64,000 nucleotides of DNA from Verrucomicrobiia bacterium (lineage in GTDB: Bacteria > Verrucomicrobiota > Verrucomicrobiia > Limisphaerales > DSYF01), in NCBI GenBank assembly GCA_035765895.1, contig DASTWL010000072.1:1-64000 (forward strand). Direction: 5' to 3'. How positions within the stretch are numbered: the stretch's first letter is position 1; each line of letters opens with the position of its first letter. Both the position numbers and the translations under genes were made by a program. Of this stretch, positions 37,883 to 47,924 are shown piece by piece. The notes beneath the pieces are model-generated. The model had not been told where the DNA came from and did no database searches. It worked only from the letters and a program-made list of their open reading frames with translations.

Positions 37883-38316
37883 GAGCAGCCGGCAAAATCA
37901 CTCATCACTGGCAGTTGGAAGTCTATCAACTTTCCATCGCGACCGGAATGCGACTGTTCGAACTTTCCAAGAAGTTTCCACGCGAGGAGACATATTCGCT
38001 GACCGACCAGGTGCGCCGATCCTCCCGTTCCGTTTCCAGTCACATTTCGGAAGGCTGGCGCCGCCGGCGTTACGAGGCCGCATTTTGTGAGAAACTGAAC
38101 GGCGCTGAAAGCGAGGCGGCTGAAACTCAGACTTGGATCGAATACGCCGTCCGGTGCGGCTACATCACCGCCAAGGATGGCCGGGAACTTCACCGCGCCT
38201 ACGATTTCATCATGGGCAAGCTGGTAAAAATGCAGAACACCCCCGAAGTCTGGCTCCTCAAGAATCCACGCACGCGGTGCTGATCTCTCTTTCACCCCTT
38301 CACCCTTTCTCCCTTT
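37852..38316. mobile_element. Putative IVS-like unit: four-helix ORF between 14-bp inverted repeats
   Basis: AAAGGGAGAAAGGG (37852-37865) recurs as its exact reverse complement at 38303-38316, enclosing the four-helix-bundle gene and little else (465 bases in all). The unit separates DUF485 from actP, which are normally adjacent. The arrangement recalls intervening sequences in 23S rRNA of Leptospira and Coxiella, where a stem encloses an ORF of this family. Mobility is inferred from structure and position; no target duplication was found. Confidence 0.5.
37879..38283 (+). CDS. Four-helix-bundle protein (23S rRNA IVS / S23 family)
   Basis: A 134-residue all-helical protein: LEVYQLSIATGMRLFELSKK, TDQVRRSSRSVSSHISEGWR, RYEAAFCEKLNGAESEAAET and WIEYAVRCGYI. 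This matches the S23/four-helix family encoded in 23S rRNA intervening sequences and in diversity-generating retroelements (Avd). It is basic on one face, consistent with nucleic-acid binding. Its role here is unknown. It sits inside an acetate-transport operon, bracketed by inverted repeats. No reverse transcriptase is nearby, so Avd function is unlikely. Confidence 0.85.
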   Translation: MRAAGKITHHWQLEVYQLSIATGMRLFELSKKFPREETYSLTDQVRRSSRSVSSHISEGWRRRRYEAAFCEKLNGAESEAAETQTWIEYAVRCGYITAKDGRELHRAYDFIMGKLVKMQNTPEVWLLKNPRTRC

Positions 38317-38325
38317 CAAACCGAC

Positions 38326-40626
38326 ATGGAACCCATGCTCGCCCTCGCCTTCGACTCCTACATCCTCGCCTTCAGCTCCCTCACCGTCGTCGTGACGATC
38401 TGGATGGGCTTTCGCGCGGCGAAAACATCCAAGACCGCGAGCGACTTCTTCGTGGCGGGCCGCAGCGTGAGTGTGGGCTGGAATGCCAGCGCCATCTCCG
38501 GCGAATACCTCAGCGCCGCCAGCTTCATGGGCATCGCGGGCATGGTGATGTCGAGCGGTTACGATGCGCTGTGGTATCCGGTCTGTTACGCGTGCGGCTA
38601 TCTGTTCCTGCTGCTGTTCATCGCCGGCCCGTTGCGCCGCTTCGGGGCCTACACAATTCCGGATTTCGCCGAGGGCCGGTTCGACTCGCCGCTGTTCCGC
38701 AAGATCGCCGTGTGCTTCGTGCTGTTCATTGGCTTCTTCTACACGATGCCGCAGATGAAAGGCGCGGGGACGACGCTGGCCTACATCTTCCCGGGCCTGC
38801 CGTATTGGGCGGGCGTGGTGCTGGTGGGCGCGGTCATCACGCTCAACGTCGCGCTCGGCGGCATGAAAGGCATCACGCTGGTGCAGGCGTTTCAATACTG
38901 GGTCAAGATGTTCGCCATCTCGGTGCCCATCTTCGTGCTCATGGCGGTGTATGGGCATTATGGGAAACAACTCGGGGCGAATGGGGGAAACGTCCAACAT
39001 CCAGTGTCCAACGTCCAACGTTCAACGAACGGGACGAACGCTGCTTTGGAAGTTGGAAGTTCAAAGTTGAGCGTTGAACGTTCAGTTCTTCCGTTGACAG
39101 GGCTTGAAGTTCAAAAGCATCCCGATTTCCAAAAAAGCTTCATCAGCTTCGCGCTTAATTCTGAGCGTAAGATTGAGCAAATTGTTCCGGCACTTGCGAG
39201 TGATGCCACGGTTAAAGAAAAGGCTGACGTCGTTGCGGATTGGTTGACCGATGCTCCGCAGGTGGACGGAATGAAAACTCGGACAACGCTACAGACCATC
39301 GGTGCATATAATGCAGCCATTCGTCGCACCGTTTGGGTGGCAATTAGTCTGACAAACTCGTGGATGCAGAATGCAAGAACCAACCCGTCCTTTGGCGTAA
39401 AACAAACGCGCCAGCAAGCCGAGCTAGCGCTAGAAAAATTCTTGAACGAAGCTGGTATTGGCTTGGCAAGACTGGCTGGCGATGAGGTGGCAGCAATTCC
39501 GAACAGTGAAGCGGCGCAGTATGCGAAGTTATTCGCTGCGTGGAATTCGGCAACCATTGTTCGCAAACCGCTCCCCGAAAAAGCTCCCAAGGACGAAACG
39601 TGGCTTTCCCCCTTCGGCCCGCTCACGACCAAAGCCGCCAAGGCCGCGAAACTTTCGCCTGAAGAAGCCAAGCCTTACTCGCTGCTCTACACCTATTCGC
39701 TCATCATCGCGCTCATCTGCGGCACGGCGGGATTGCCCCACATCCTCGTGCGCTTCTACACCAACCCCGACGGCGGCGCGGCCAAGCGCACCACCATGTG
39801 GGTGATGATTCTCATCGGCATCTTCTACGTCTTCCCGCCCGTGTTCGGCGTGATGGGTCGCAACCTGTTCCCCGAGCTTTACTCCGGCATCGGCGCGAAA
39901 GGCACGGACAAGATCGTCCTCGAACTCCCGCGCCTGCTGAACGACAAATACGCGCCGCTCGGCTCAATCCTCTCCGGCATCACCTGCGCCGGCGCGTTCG
40001 CGGCGTTCATGAGCACGTTCAGCGGCCTGCTCGTCAGCATGACCGGCGCGATGGCCCACGACGTCTATGGCCGGATGCTGCGACCCAAGTCCACGCCCGA
40101 GCAGCGCATGAAGATGTTCAAGCTCTTCGCCATCGTCATCGGCGCGGTGGCGATGTTGTTGGGCAGCTTCGTTGAGGCGCTGGAAATCAACTTCATGGTC
40201 GGCCAGGCGTTTGCCATCGCGGCGGCAAGCTATTTCCCGCTGCTGTTCATGGCCGTCTGGTGGCGCAAGCTCACCATGAAGGGCGCCGCCACCGGCATGT
40301 TGACCGGCGGGTTGAGCGCGGTGGCGGCCATTTCGCTGACGAGCTTCAGCACGCTGGCGGCCGCGCCGGGCCAGGCGGGTGAGCTCTTCGCCGTGTTCAA
40401 ACCGTTGAATGACTTTTGGGCGCACCATCCCCTGCTCCGCATCCTGTGCGAGCAACCCGCCATCTGGGCCGTGCCGCTGGCCATCGGCCTGATGATCGTC
40501 ATTTCCAAGCTCACGCAAAAGGACGTGCCGGCGGACATCCGCATGAAGATGCTGGTATTGCACGCACCGGAGAAGCTGGGCCTGAAACAAGAATACATCC
40601 AGGAGCATCAACCCGGCGCGCACTGA
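38326..40626 (+). CDS. actP: ActP-like sodium/acetate symporter with large internal insertion
   Basis: A 766-residue member of the sodium:solute symporter family, about 200 longer than usual. The start (YILAFSSLTVVVTIWMGFRA; KTASDFFVAGRSVSVGWNAS; ISGEYLSAASFMGIAGM) and end (LPHILVRFYTNPDGGAAKRT; LGSILSGITCAGAFAAFMST) are canonical. Residues about 222-420 are extra: first a palindromic repeat read in frame, then a lower-GC helical segment (QTRQQAELALEKFLNEAGIG). The extra part lies between two transmembrane helices, and the frame stays open. The stop TGA is the first base triplet of a REP element. Confidence 0.9.
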   Translation: MEPMLALAFDSYILAFSSLTVVVTIWMGFRAAKTSKTASDFFVAGRSVSVGWNASAISGEYLSAASFMGIAGMVMSSGYDALWYPVCYACGYLFLLLFIAGPLRRFGAYTIPDFAEGRFDSPLFRKIAVCFVLFIGFFYTMPQMKGAGTTLAYIFPGLPYWAGVVLVGAVITLNVALGGMKGITLVQAFQYWVKMFAISVPIFVLMAVYGHYGKQLGANGGNVQHPVSNVQRSTNGTNAALEVGSSKLSVERSVLPLTGLEVQKHPDFQKSFISFALNSERKIEQIVPALASDATVKEKADVVADWLTDAPQVDGMKTRTTLQTIGAYNAAIRRTVWVAISLTNSWMQNARTNPSFGVKQTRQQAELALEKFLNEAGIGLARLAGDEVAAIPNSEAAQYAKLFAAWNSATIVRKPLPEKAPKDETWLSPFGPLTTKAAKAAKLSPEEAKPYSLLYTYSLIIALICGTAGLPHILVRFYTNPDGGAAKRTTMWVMILIGIFYVFPPVFGVMGRNLFPELYSGIGAKGTDKIVLELPRLLNDKYAPLGSILSGITCAGAFAAFMSTFSGLLVSMTGAMAHDVYGRMLRPKSTPEQRMKMFKLFAIVIGAVAMLLGSFVEALEINFMVGQAFAIAAASYFPLLFMAVWWRKLTMKGAATGMLTGGLSAVAAISLTSFSTLAAAPGQAGELFAVFKPLNDFWAHHPLLRILCEQPAIWAVPLAIGLMIVISKLTQKDVPADIRMKMLVLHAPEKLGLKQEYIQEHQPGAH
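38991..39084. repeat. Palindromic repeat inserted in frame within actP
   Basis: AACGTTCAACG (39017-39027) and CGTTGAACGTT (39072-39082) are exact inverted copies 44 bases apart. They are flanked by imperfect repeats of a GTCCAAC unit on the left and a GTTGGAA unit on the right. The opposite strand would read MDVGHWMLDV, a spurious peptide typical of dispersed repeats in this phylum. The element is translated as part of ActP. Confidence 0.6.
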
Positions 40627-40741
40627 CGGAGCGCGGCTGTCCCCAGCCGCAGCACCCTCGATCTTGCGGACGATGCTGGAATTGGATTCGGCGGTCGCCC
40701 CGCATCCGCACCCGCTGCGGCTGGGGACAGCCGCGGTCCGT
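40624..40741. repeat. REP pair (BIME-like), left copy
   Basis: Two 22-bp inverted sequences (40632-40653 and 40714-40735), each with an internal GCGGCTG/CAGCCGC hairpin, enclose a 60-base spacer (contains CTTGCGGACGATGCTGGAAT). The element begins TGACGGA at the actP stop codon. The spacer and arms recur almost unchanged at 41490-41606. Confidence 0.85.
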
Positions 40742-40847
40742 AAGCGGCGGCCGATCCGAACTTGCCAGCACTGCGGCTTTTCCATCCAATGCCTCGGTGA
40801 GCCAGCAATTACCGAAGTCTGGTCGAGGCCTGCCGCACAACCCCGAC

Positions 40848-41492
40848 GTGCGCGAACTGGTGGCCGACAAACGGAAATGGTCGGCCACGTCACCGCAGGA
40901 ACTCGGCAAACGAGGCTTTCCCGGCTGGCACGAACGGGGCTACCTGCCACATCGTGACGAGCCGGGCTTGATCCAGTTCGTCACGTTTCATCTGGCGGAT
41001 TCATTCCCTGCCGCATTGCGTTCGGAGTGGGCGGCGATGCTGGAAGTCGAGGATGTGCCGGCGCGGCGTGAAATGTTGCAGGAGTATCTCGACAAAGGAC
41101 GCGGCAGCCGTGTCCTCCAGCAGCCAGACGTGGCGAAGGTGGTGGAAGATTCACTGCGGTTCCGGCACAACCAAAGTTACGAGCTTCGGGCGTGGGTGGT
41201 GATGCCAAATCATGTTCACGTCCTGCTCAAGGTGGGAAACGTGAGCCTGTCGCGCGTTGTGGAGGATTGGAAGAGATTCACGGCCCACGCAATCAACCAG
41301 CGGGTGGGCAGAAAGGGACAGCTCTGGTTCAGCGATTATTGGGACACTTACATGCGCCATGCCGGGCATGAAGCGCATACCCAACATTACATCGAGGCGA
41401 ATCCAGTGAAAGCTTTGCTGGCCCGCGAGGCGAAGCAATGGCCGTGGAGTAGTGCCCGATTGCGGGATGACTTCGGTCGACTGTGCCTTTGA
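40848..41492 (+). CDS. RAYT (REP-associated tyrosine transposase, Y1_Tnp)
   Basis: A 214-residue HUH-type transposase: FVTFHLADSFPAALRSEW, the HxH motif in RAWVVMPNHVHVLLKV, W-K-rich SRVVEDWKRFTAHAINQRVG, and the catalytic Tyr in THYIEANPVKALL. RAYTs are single-copy domesticated relatives of IS200/IS605 transposases that cleave REP hairpins. The start is uncertain (GTG at 40848 or 40860; no ATG). It is bracketed by two near-identical REP pairs, the right one starting at its own stop codon. Confidence 0.88.
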   Translation: MRELVADKRKWSATSPQELGKRGFPGWHERGYLPHRDEPGLIQFVTFHLADSFPAALRSEWAAMLEVEDVPARREMLQEYLDKGRGSRVLQQPDVAKVVEDSLRFRHNQSYELRAWVVMPNHVHVLLKVGNVSLSRVVEDWKRFTAHAINQRVGRKGQLWFSDYWDTYMRHAGHEAHTQHYIEANPVKALLAREAKQWPWSSARLRDDFGRLCL

Positions 41493-41606
41493 CGGACCGC
41501 GGCTGTCTCAGCCGCAGCACGCCCGAGCTTGCGGACGATGCTGGAATTGAATTTGGCGGTCGCCTCACCTTTGCACCCGCTGCGGCTGGGGACAGCCGCG
41601 GGCCGT
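41490..41606. repeat. REP pair (BIME-like), right copy
   Basis: A near copy of the element at 40624. The right arm (41579-41600) is identical to that of the left copy; the left arm has TCTC in place of TCCCC, so one hairpin loop is shorter. It begins TGACGGA on the RAYT stop codon and ends exactly at the acs stop codon (TAA on minus, 41607-41609). Confidence 0.85.
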
Positions 41607-43577
<1,971 letters not shown>

Positions 43578-43629
43578 GTTCGTGAAATGGATTTCAACCT
43601 TTTTTGCCAAATGCCATGCCAAATAGCAA

Positions 43630-43653
43630 GGAGCGCGGCTTGCGCCGCGCTCC
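43630..43653 (-). repeat. Perfect 10-bp hairpin in acs leader
   Basis: GGAGCGCGGC and GCCGCGCTCC form a perfect stem. On the minus transcript the loop is GCAA, a stable GNRA tetraloop. It lies between the CoA-transferase stop and acs start and has no T-run. It may be an RNA processing or stability element, or a member of another REP family. Confidence 0.55.
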
Positions 43654-43698
43654 CTTCAACCAACCCAACTAACCCACGAACACCAACCACGGAACCAA

Positions 43699-45576
43699 TC
43701 ACTCAAAATCCAGCTCGTAGCTGAAGACGTCGCCGCGGTAGTGGCTCTGCACCTTCAGCCCGCTGCGGTTGAACACGGTCTGCATGCCCTTGTTTTCCGC
43801 CAGCACCTCCGCCGTGAAGCCGCCGATGCCGTTCCGCCGCGCGATGCGCGTCAGGTGTTTCAGCATGAACGTGCCGATGCCGCGCCGCTGCCAGCTGTCC
43901 GCCACGGTGAACGCCACCTCGGCCTTGTTCGTCTTCGGATCGAGGTAGTAGTTGCCCACGGCGATGATTTCCTCGCCGGCGGCCGACGGCAGCACGCCGA
44001 CCACGCACACTTCGCTGCGGTGGTCGATGTAAACGAAGTCCTCGATCTGGCTGCGGGGCACGCGCGTGAGGTGGCCCATGAAGCGGTAAAACTTGGACTG
44101 CTCGCTCAGCTTGTAGAACAGGTCGCGCATGCGCGGCTCGTCCGTGGGATGAATCGGGCGATACACAATCTGCGTGCCGTCGTGCAGCAGGTGCGTGGTG
44201 CGGAGTTCCTTCGGGCCGACCAGGAGCTTGCCTTCCTTGTCCGCGAGTTCGGCGCTGAGATACTTCGCCTCGATGGCTTCGCGGAGCAGTTTGGCGCGGA
44301 ACTTGGGATGCGCCACGCAGATGAGCGCCAGGGCGCGTTCCTGAATGCTCTTGCCGTGCAGGTAGGCCACGCCGTGTTCGGTGACGACGTAGTTCACGCC
44401 CGCGCGGGTGGTCACCACGCCGGCGCCGGGGCTCAGGTTCGTCACGATGCGGGAGATCGTGCCGTTGTGCGCGGTGGAGGGCAGCGCGATGACGGCCTTG
44501 CCGCCCGGCGCCTTGGCCGCGCCGCGGTTGAAATCCACCTGCCCGCCCACGCCGGAGAAGAACTTGCTCCCGAGCGAATCCGCGCAAACCTGGCCGGTCA
44601 GATCGATTTCCAGCGCGGTGTTGATGGCCACCATCTTGTATTGCTGGCTGATGATGGACGGGTCGTTGACGTATTCCGTGGGATGGAACGCGAACTTCGG
44701 ATTGTTGTTCACGTAGTCGTAAAGCTTCTTCGTGCCAAGGCAGAAGCTGGCCACGACCTTGCCCTTGTCCACCTTCTTGCGGCTGCCGTTGGCGGCGCCG
44801 CTTTGGACAAGGTCCACAATGCCGTCGGTGATCATTTCGGTGTGGATGCCGAGATCCTTTTTGGTCTTCAGAAAGCGCAGCAACGCCTGCGGAATGCGGC
44901 CGATGCCGACTTCGATGGTCGAGCCGTCCTCGATCAACGAGGCGAGATACTCGGCGATGGGCCGGGTCTCCTCGTCCTCCGGCCCTTCCTGCACCTCCAG
45001 AATCGGCTCGTCCACCGGCACCAGCACGTCCAGCTCGTGGATGTGCACCGCGGTGTCGCCGTGCGTGCGCGGCATGTTCGGATTGACCTGCGCAATGACC
45101 AGCGAGGCGTTGGCCGCCGCGCTTTTCACGATGTCCACCGACACCCCGAGGCTGCACATGCCGCGCTCGTCCGGCGGGGTGACTTGAATCAGCGCCACGT
45201 CGAGCGGCAACTGGCCGGTGTCAAACAGACGCGGAATGTCCGAAAGATGAATCGGCGTGTAGTCACCCAGCCCCTCTTGAATGATGCCGCGCACGTTTTC
45301 CCCGATGAAGAAGCTGTTGACGCGGAAATATTGCGCGAGTTCGCGGTGCGCGTAGGGCGCCTCGCCAAATGTGAGCAGGTGGACGATTTCCGTGTCCGGC
45401 AAATCATAGGCGCGTTTGGTGAGCGCGCGGACGAGTTCAAGCGGTTCCGCCACGCCGGTGCCGATGAAAATGCGCTGGCCGGGCTTGATCCGGGCGACCG
45501 CCTGGGCGGACGTCGTGATCGTGGCGCTGTATTTCTCCCTCCAGAACGGATCGAAGCTGGTTTTTTCAGAGTTCAT
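43699..45576 (-). CDS. Acetyl-CoA hydrolase/CoA-transferase with C-terminal GNAT domain
   Basis: A 625-residue fusion. Residues 20-440 are a class I CoA-transferase of the 4-hydroxybutyrate/acetate type (PGQRIFIGTGVAEPLELVRA; IEVGIGRIPQALLRFL; catalytic Glu in YVVTEHGVAYLHG). Residues 455-620 form a GNAT acetyltransferase with the acetyl-CoA loop WQRRGIGTFMLKHL. It can move CoA between acetate and another acid, while the GNAT tail may acetylate a protein; neither substrate can be fixed from sequence. It is one base from the ADP-forming synthetase gene upstream. Confidence 0.88.
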   Translation of the reverse strand: MNSEKTSFDPFWREKYSATITTSAQAVARIKPGQRIFIGTGVAEPLELVRALTKRAYDLPDTEIVHLLTFGEAPYAHRELAQYFRVNSFFIGENVRGIIQEGLGDYTPIHLSDIPRLFDTGQLPLDVALIQVTPPDERGMCSLGVSVDIVKSAAANASLVIAQVNPNMPRTHGDTAVHIHELDVLVPVDEPILEVQEGPEDEETRPIAEYLASLIEDGSTIEVGIGRIPQALLRFLKTKKDLGIHTEMITDGIVDLVQSGAANGSRKKVDKGKVVASFCLGTKKLYDYVNNNPKFAFHPTEYVNDPSIISQQYKMVAINTALEIDLTGQVCADSLGSKFFSGVGGQVDFNRGAAKAPGGKAVIALPSTAHNGTISRIVTNLSPGAGVVTTRAGVNYVVTEHGVAYLHGKSIQERALALICVAHPKFRAKLLREAIEAKYLSAELADKEGKLLVGPKELRTTHLLHDGTQIVYRPIHPTDEPRMRDLFYKLSEQSKFYRFMGHLTRVPRSQIEDFVYIDHRSEVCVVGVLPSAAGEEIIAVGNYYLDPKTNKAEVAFTVADSWQRRGIGTFMLKHLTRIARRNGIGGFTAEVLAENKGMQTVFNRSGLKVQSHYRGDVFSYELDFE

Positions 45577-45577
45577 G

Positions 45578-47731
45578 TCAGCGGGAAAGGGTGGACAAAG
45601 TCATGCGGGCGTCGGCGACATACGGCTCGGTGCCGACTTCGCCGACAATCATGGGGTTGATGTCGAGTTCCGCGATCTGCGGGTAATCGGTGGCCAGCTG
45701 GCTGATGCGTTGCAGCGCGCTGGCGATGGCCTCCAAATCCACGGGCGCCTGGCCGCGCGCGCCCTTGAGCAGCGCGTAACTCCGCGTGCCCTTGAGCATC
45801 TGCATCGCCTCATCCTGCGTGATGGGCGCCAGGTAGAACGTCACGTCCTTCATCACCTCGACGAAAATGCCGCCGAGGCCGAACATGAGCATCGGACCGA
45901 ACTGCGGGTCGCGCGTCATGCCGAGAATCACCTCGCGGCCCCGGGTGCCCATCTTCTCGATGAACCCGCCGCGGATGTAGGCATTGGGCGCACGCCGCTG
46001 GATGCGGAGCATCATCAGTTCGAAGGCGTCGCGCACCTGCTCGGCGTTGGCGAGGTTGATGCGCACGCCGCCAAAATCCGATTTGTGAATGATGTCCGGC
46101 GAGCTGATCTTCAGCACGACCGGATAACCGATGCGTTCCGCCGCGGCCACGGCTTCATCCGCCGTCGCGGCCAGATGGCTGTCGAGCACCTTGAAATCGT
46201 AGGCGCGGAGAATTTCCTTCGCCTCCACTTCGCCGACCTGCGTGATGCCGGCGCGCGTCTGCCATTGAATGACGCGATCCACGCGGCGGCGGTTCACGCT
46301 GAAGCGCGTGACCACGCGCGCGGGCCGGCGCCGCCACGCGGCGTAATCGCACATGGCCTTGAGCGCCGCCACGGCGCGATCCGGCGAGGGATAGCTCGGA
46401 ATGCCCACGTCCATGAGAAAATCACGCGCGCCTTCAACTTCCTTGCCGCCCATGAACGCGCAGAGCAGCGGCTTCTTCTTGTTGTGTGTCGCGTGCAGGC
46501 GTTGCGCGAGTTCGAGCGGTTTGGTCATGTTCTGCGGCGTCACCACGATGACCATTGCGTCCACGTTCGGGTCTTCCTGGATCTGCTCCAGCGACTTGAT
46601 GTAGCGATCCGGCTCGGCGTCGCCGATGACGTCAATCGGATTGCCCACCGCCGCCGCCGCGGGCAGGAACGAACGCAGCTTCGCCTGCGTCTCCGGCGAG
46701 GGCGGCGTCATGCGCAGGCCGAGCAGCTCCGCCGCGTCGGCCGCCATGATGCCAGGGCCGCCGGCGTTGGTGATGATGGCCACGCGCTCGCCGTGCGGAA
46801 TCGGCTGCGTGGCGAACGCGAGCGCATAGTCGAACAGGGCTTCGAAGCTTTCCGCGCGAATCACGCCGCTGCGCTTGAAGGCCGCCCAATAGGCCATGTC
46901 CGCGCCCGCCAGACTGCCGGTGTGCGACGAGGCCGCCTTGGCGCCCGCCTGGGTGACGCCGACCTTCAGCACGACGACGGGCTTCACCTTGGCGATTTCC
47001 TCGGCCACGTCCATGAAGGCGTCGCCTTCCGTGATGCTCTCCAGGTAGGCGGCAACCACGTTGGTTTCCGGATCGCTCTGGAACGCCGTGAGAAAATCCA
47101 CCTCGTTCAAATCCGCCTTGTTGCCGAAGCTGACCACCTTGCTCAGGCCGAGCTTCACGCTGGCGGCCCAGTCGAGGATGCCCACGCACAGGGCGCCAGA
47201 TTGCGAGATGACGGAAATCCTGCCCGCCGGCGGCCAGGATGGCGCGAAGGACGCGTTCAAATTGGCGTGCAGATTGACCACGCCCAGACAGTTCGGTCCG
47301 ATGAAACGCACGCCGCCCTCGCGCGCGGCCTGCACCACCTGCCGCTCCAGTTCCAGACCGGCGGCGCTGGTTTCCTTGAAGCCGGCGGAAATGATGATGG
47401 CGGCCTTGACGCCGGCGTGCCCGCACTCGCGAATGACGCCCGCCACCGTCGCGGCGGGCGTGATGATGACGGCGAGATCGCATTTCTCGGGCACGGCGCC
47501 AATGCTGGGATAGGCCTGCAATCCCAGGATGCTGGGCCGCTTGGGGTTCACCGGAAAGACCCCGCCCGGAAATTTGATGCGCTGGAGGTTCTCGACCACG
47601 GTGCGTCCGACGGCGCCGGGCGTTTCAGTCGCGCCGATCACGGCGATGTTTCTGGGCGTGAAGATCGCCTCGAAATCCCGGCCGTCAGGCGCAGGTTTGG
47701 CTCCGGAATTGGCAGTGGCAGTGTGCATCAT
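45578..47731 (-). CDS. ADP-forming acetyl-CoA synthetase (α-β fusion)
   Basis: A 717-residue NDP-forming acyl-CoA synthetase. The CoA-binding domain (FTPRNIAVIGATETPGAVGR; GPNCLGVVNLHANLN) is followed by a ligase domain with the phospho-His in AKAASSHTGSLAGAD, then an ATP-grasp part (GYPVVLKISSPDIIHKSDFG; AELDINPMIVGE). It interconverts acetyl-CoA and acetate with ATP formation. ATG at 47731 (or the next codon) replaces a TTG. The stop lies one base from the CoA-transferase start, so the two are a tight operon. Confidence 0.9.
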   Translation of the reverse strand: MMHTATANSGAKPAPDGRDFEAIFTPRNIAVIGATETPGAVGRTVVENLQRIKFPGGVFPVNPKRPSILGLQAYPSIGAVPEKCDLAVIITPAATVAGVIRECGHAGVKAAIIISAGFKETSAAGLELERQVVQAAREGGVRFIGPNCLGVVNLHANLNASFAPSWPPAGRISVISQSGALCVGILDWAASVKLGLSKVVSFGNKADLNEVDFLTAFQSDPETNVVAAYLESITEGDAFMDVAEEIAKVKPVVVLKVGVTQAGAKAASSHTGSLAGADMAYWAAFKRSGVIRAESFEALFDYALAFATQPIPHGERVAIITNAGGPGIMAADAAELLGLRMTPPSPETQAKLRSFLPAAAAVGNPIDVIGDAEPDRYIKSLEQIQEDPNVDAMVIVVTPQNMTKPLELAQRLHATHNKKKPLLCAFMGGKEVEGARDFLMDVGIPSYPSPDRAVAALKAMCDYAAWRRRPARVVTRFSVNRRRVDRVIQWQTRAGITQVGEVEAKEILRAYDFKVLDSHLAATADEAVAAAERIGYPVVLKISSPDIIHKSDFGGVRINLANAEQVRDAFELMMLRIQRRAPNAYIRGGFIEKMGTRGREVILGMTRDPQFGPMLMFGLGGIFVEVMKDVTFYLAPITQDEAMQMLKGTRSYALLKGARGQAPVDLEAIASALQRISQLATDYPQIAELDINPMIVGEVGTEPYVADARMTLSTLSR

Positions 47732-47924
47732 GGTTTCGTCCAAAAAGAGCGGTCACAACCGGTTAACAGGGAAGCATCGCGGGGGGATTCCCAGGATTGG
47801 GGAAATTCGCCGGCGCACTTCCGGCCGCTGCGGGCAACGTGTCAAACCTCCGCACGCCGCTCTTCCCCGTGCTTGGCAAAAGTTCTCCGTTTTTTGCCGC
47901 CGCCAGGCAAACCCATGGTGCGTC

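Larger units (their letters stand above)
40624..41606 (+). mobile_element. REP-RAYT module between actP and acs stops
   Basis: The whole interval between two convergent stop codons is occupied by REP pair, RAYT and REP pair, with no other unique sequence except about 100 bases before the transposase. The copies are direct repeats of about 118 bases around the gene, forming one REPtron-like unit. The REP hairpins may also serve as bidirectional transcription barriers between actP and acs. Confidence 0.7.

Noticed and set aside
37879-38283. Four-helix gene as Avd of a diversity-generating retroelement
   Set aside because: No reverse transcriptase, template repeat or variable repeat within the window.
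43741-45660. 639-codon open frame antisense to the CoA-transferase
   Set aside because: Low-complexity His/Arg/Leu composition and no ribosome site; the opposite strand is unambiguous.
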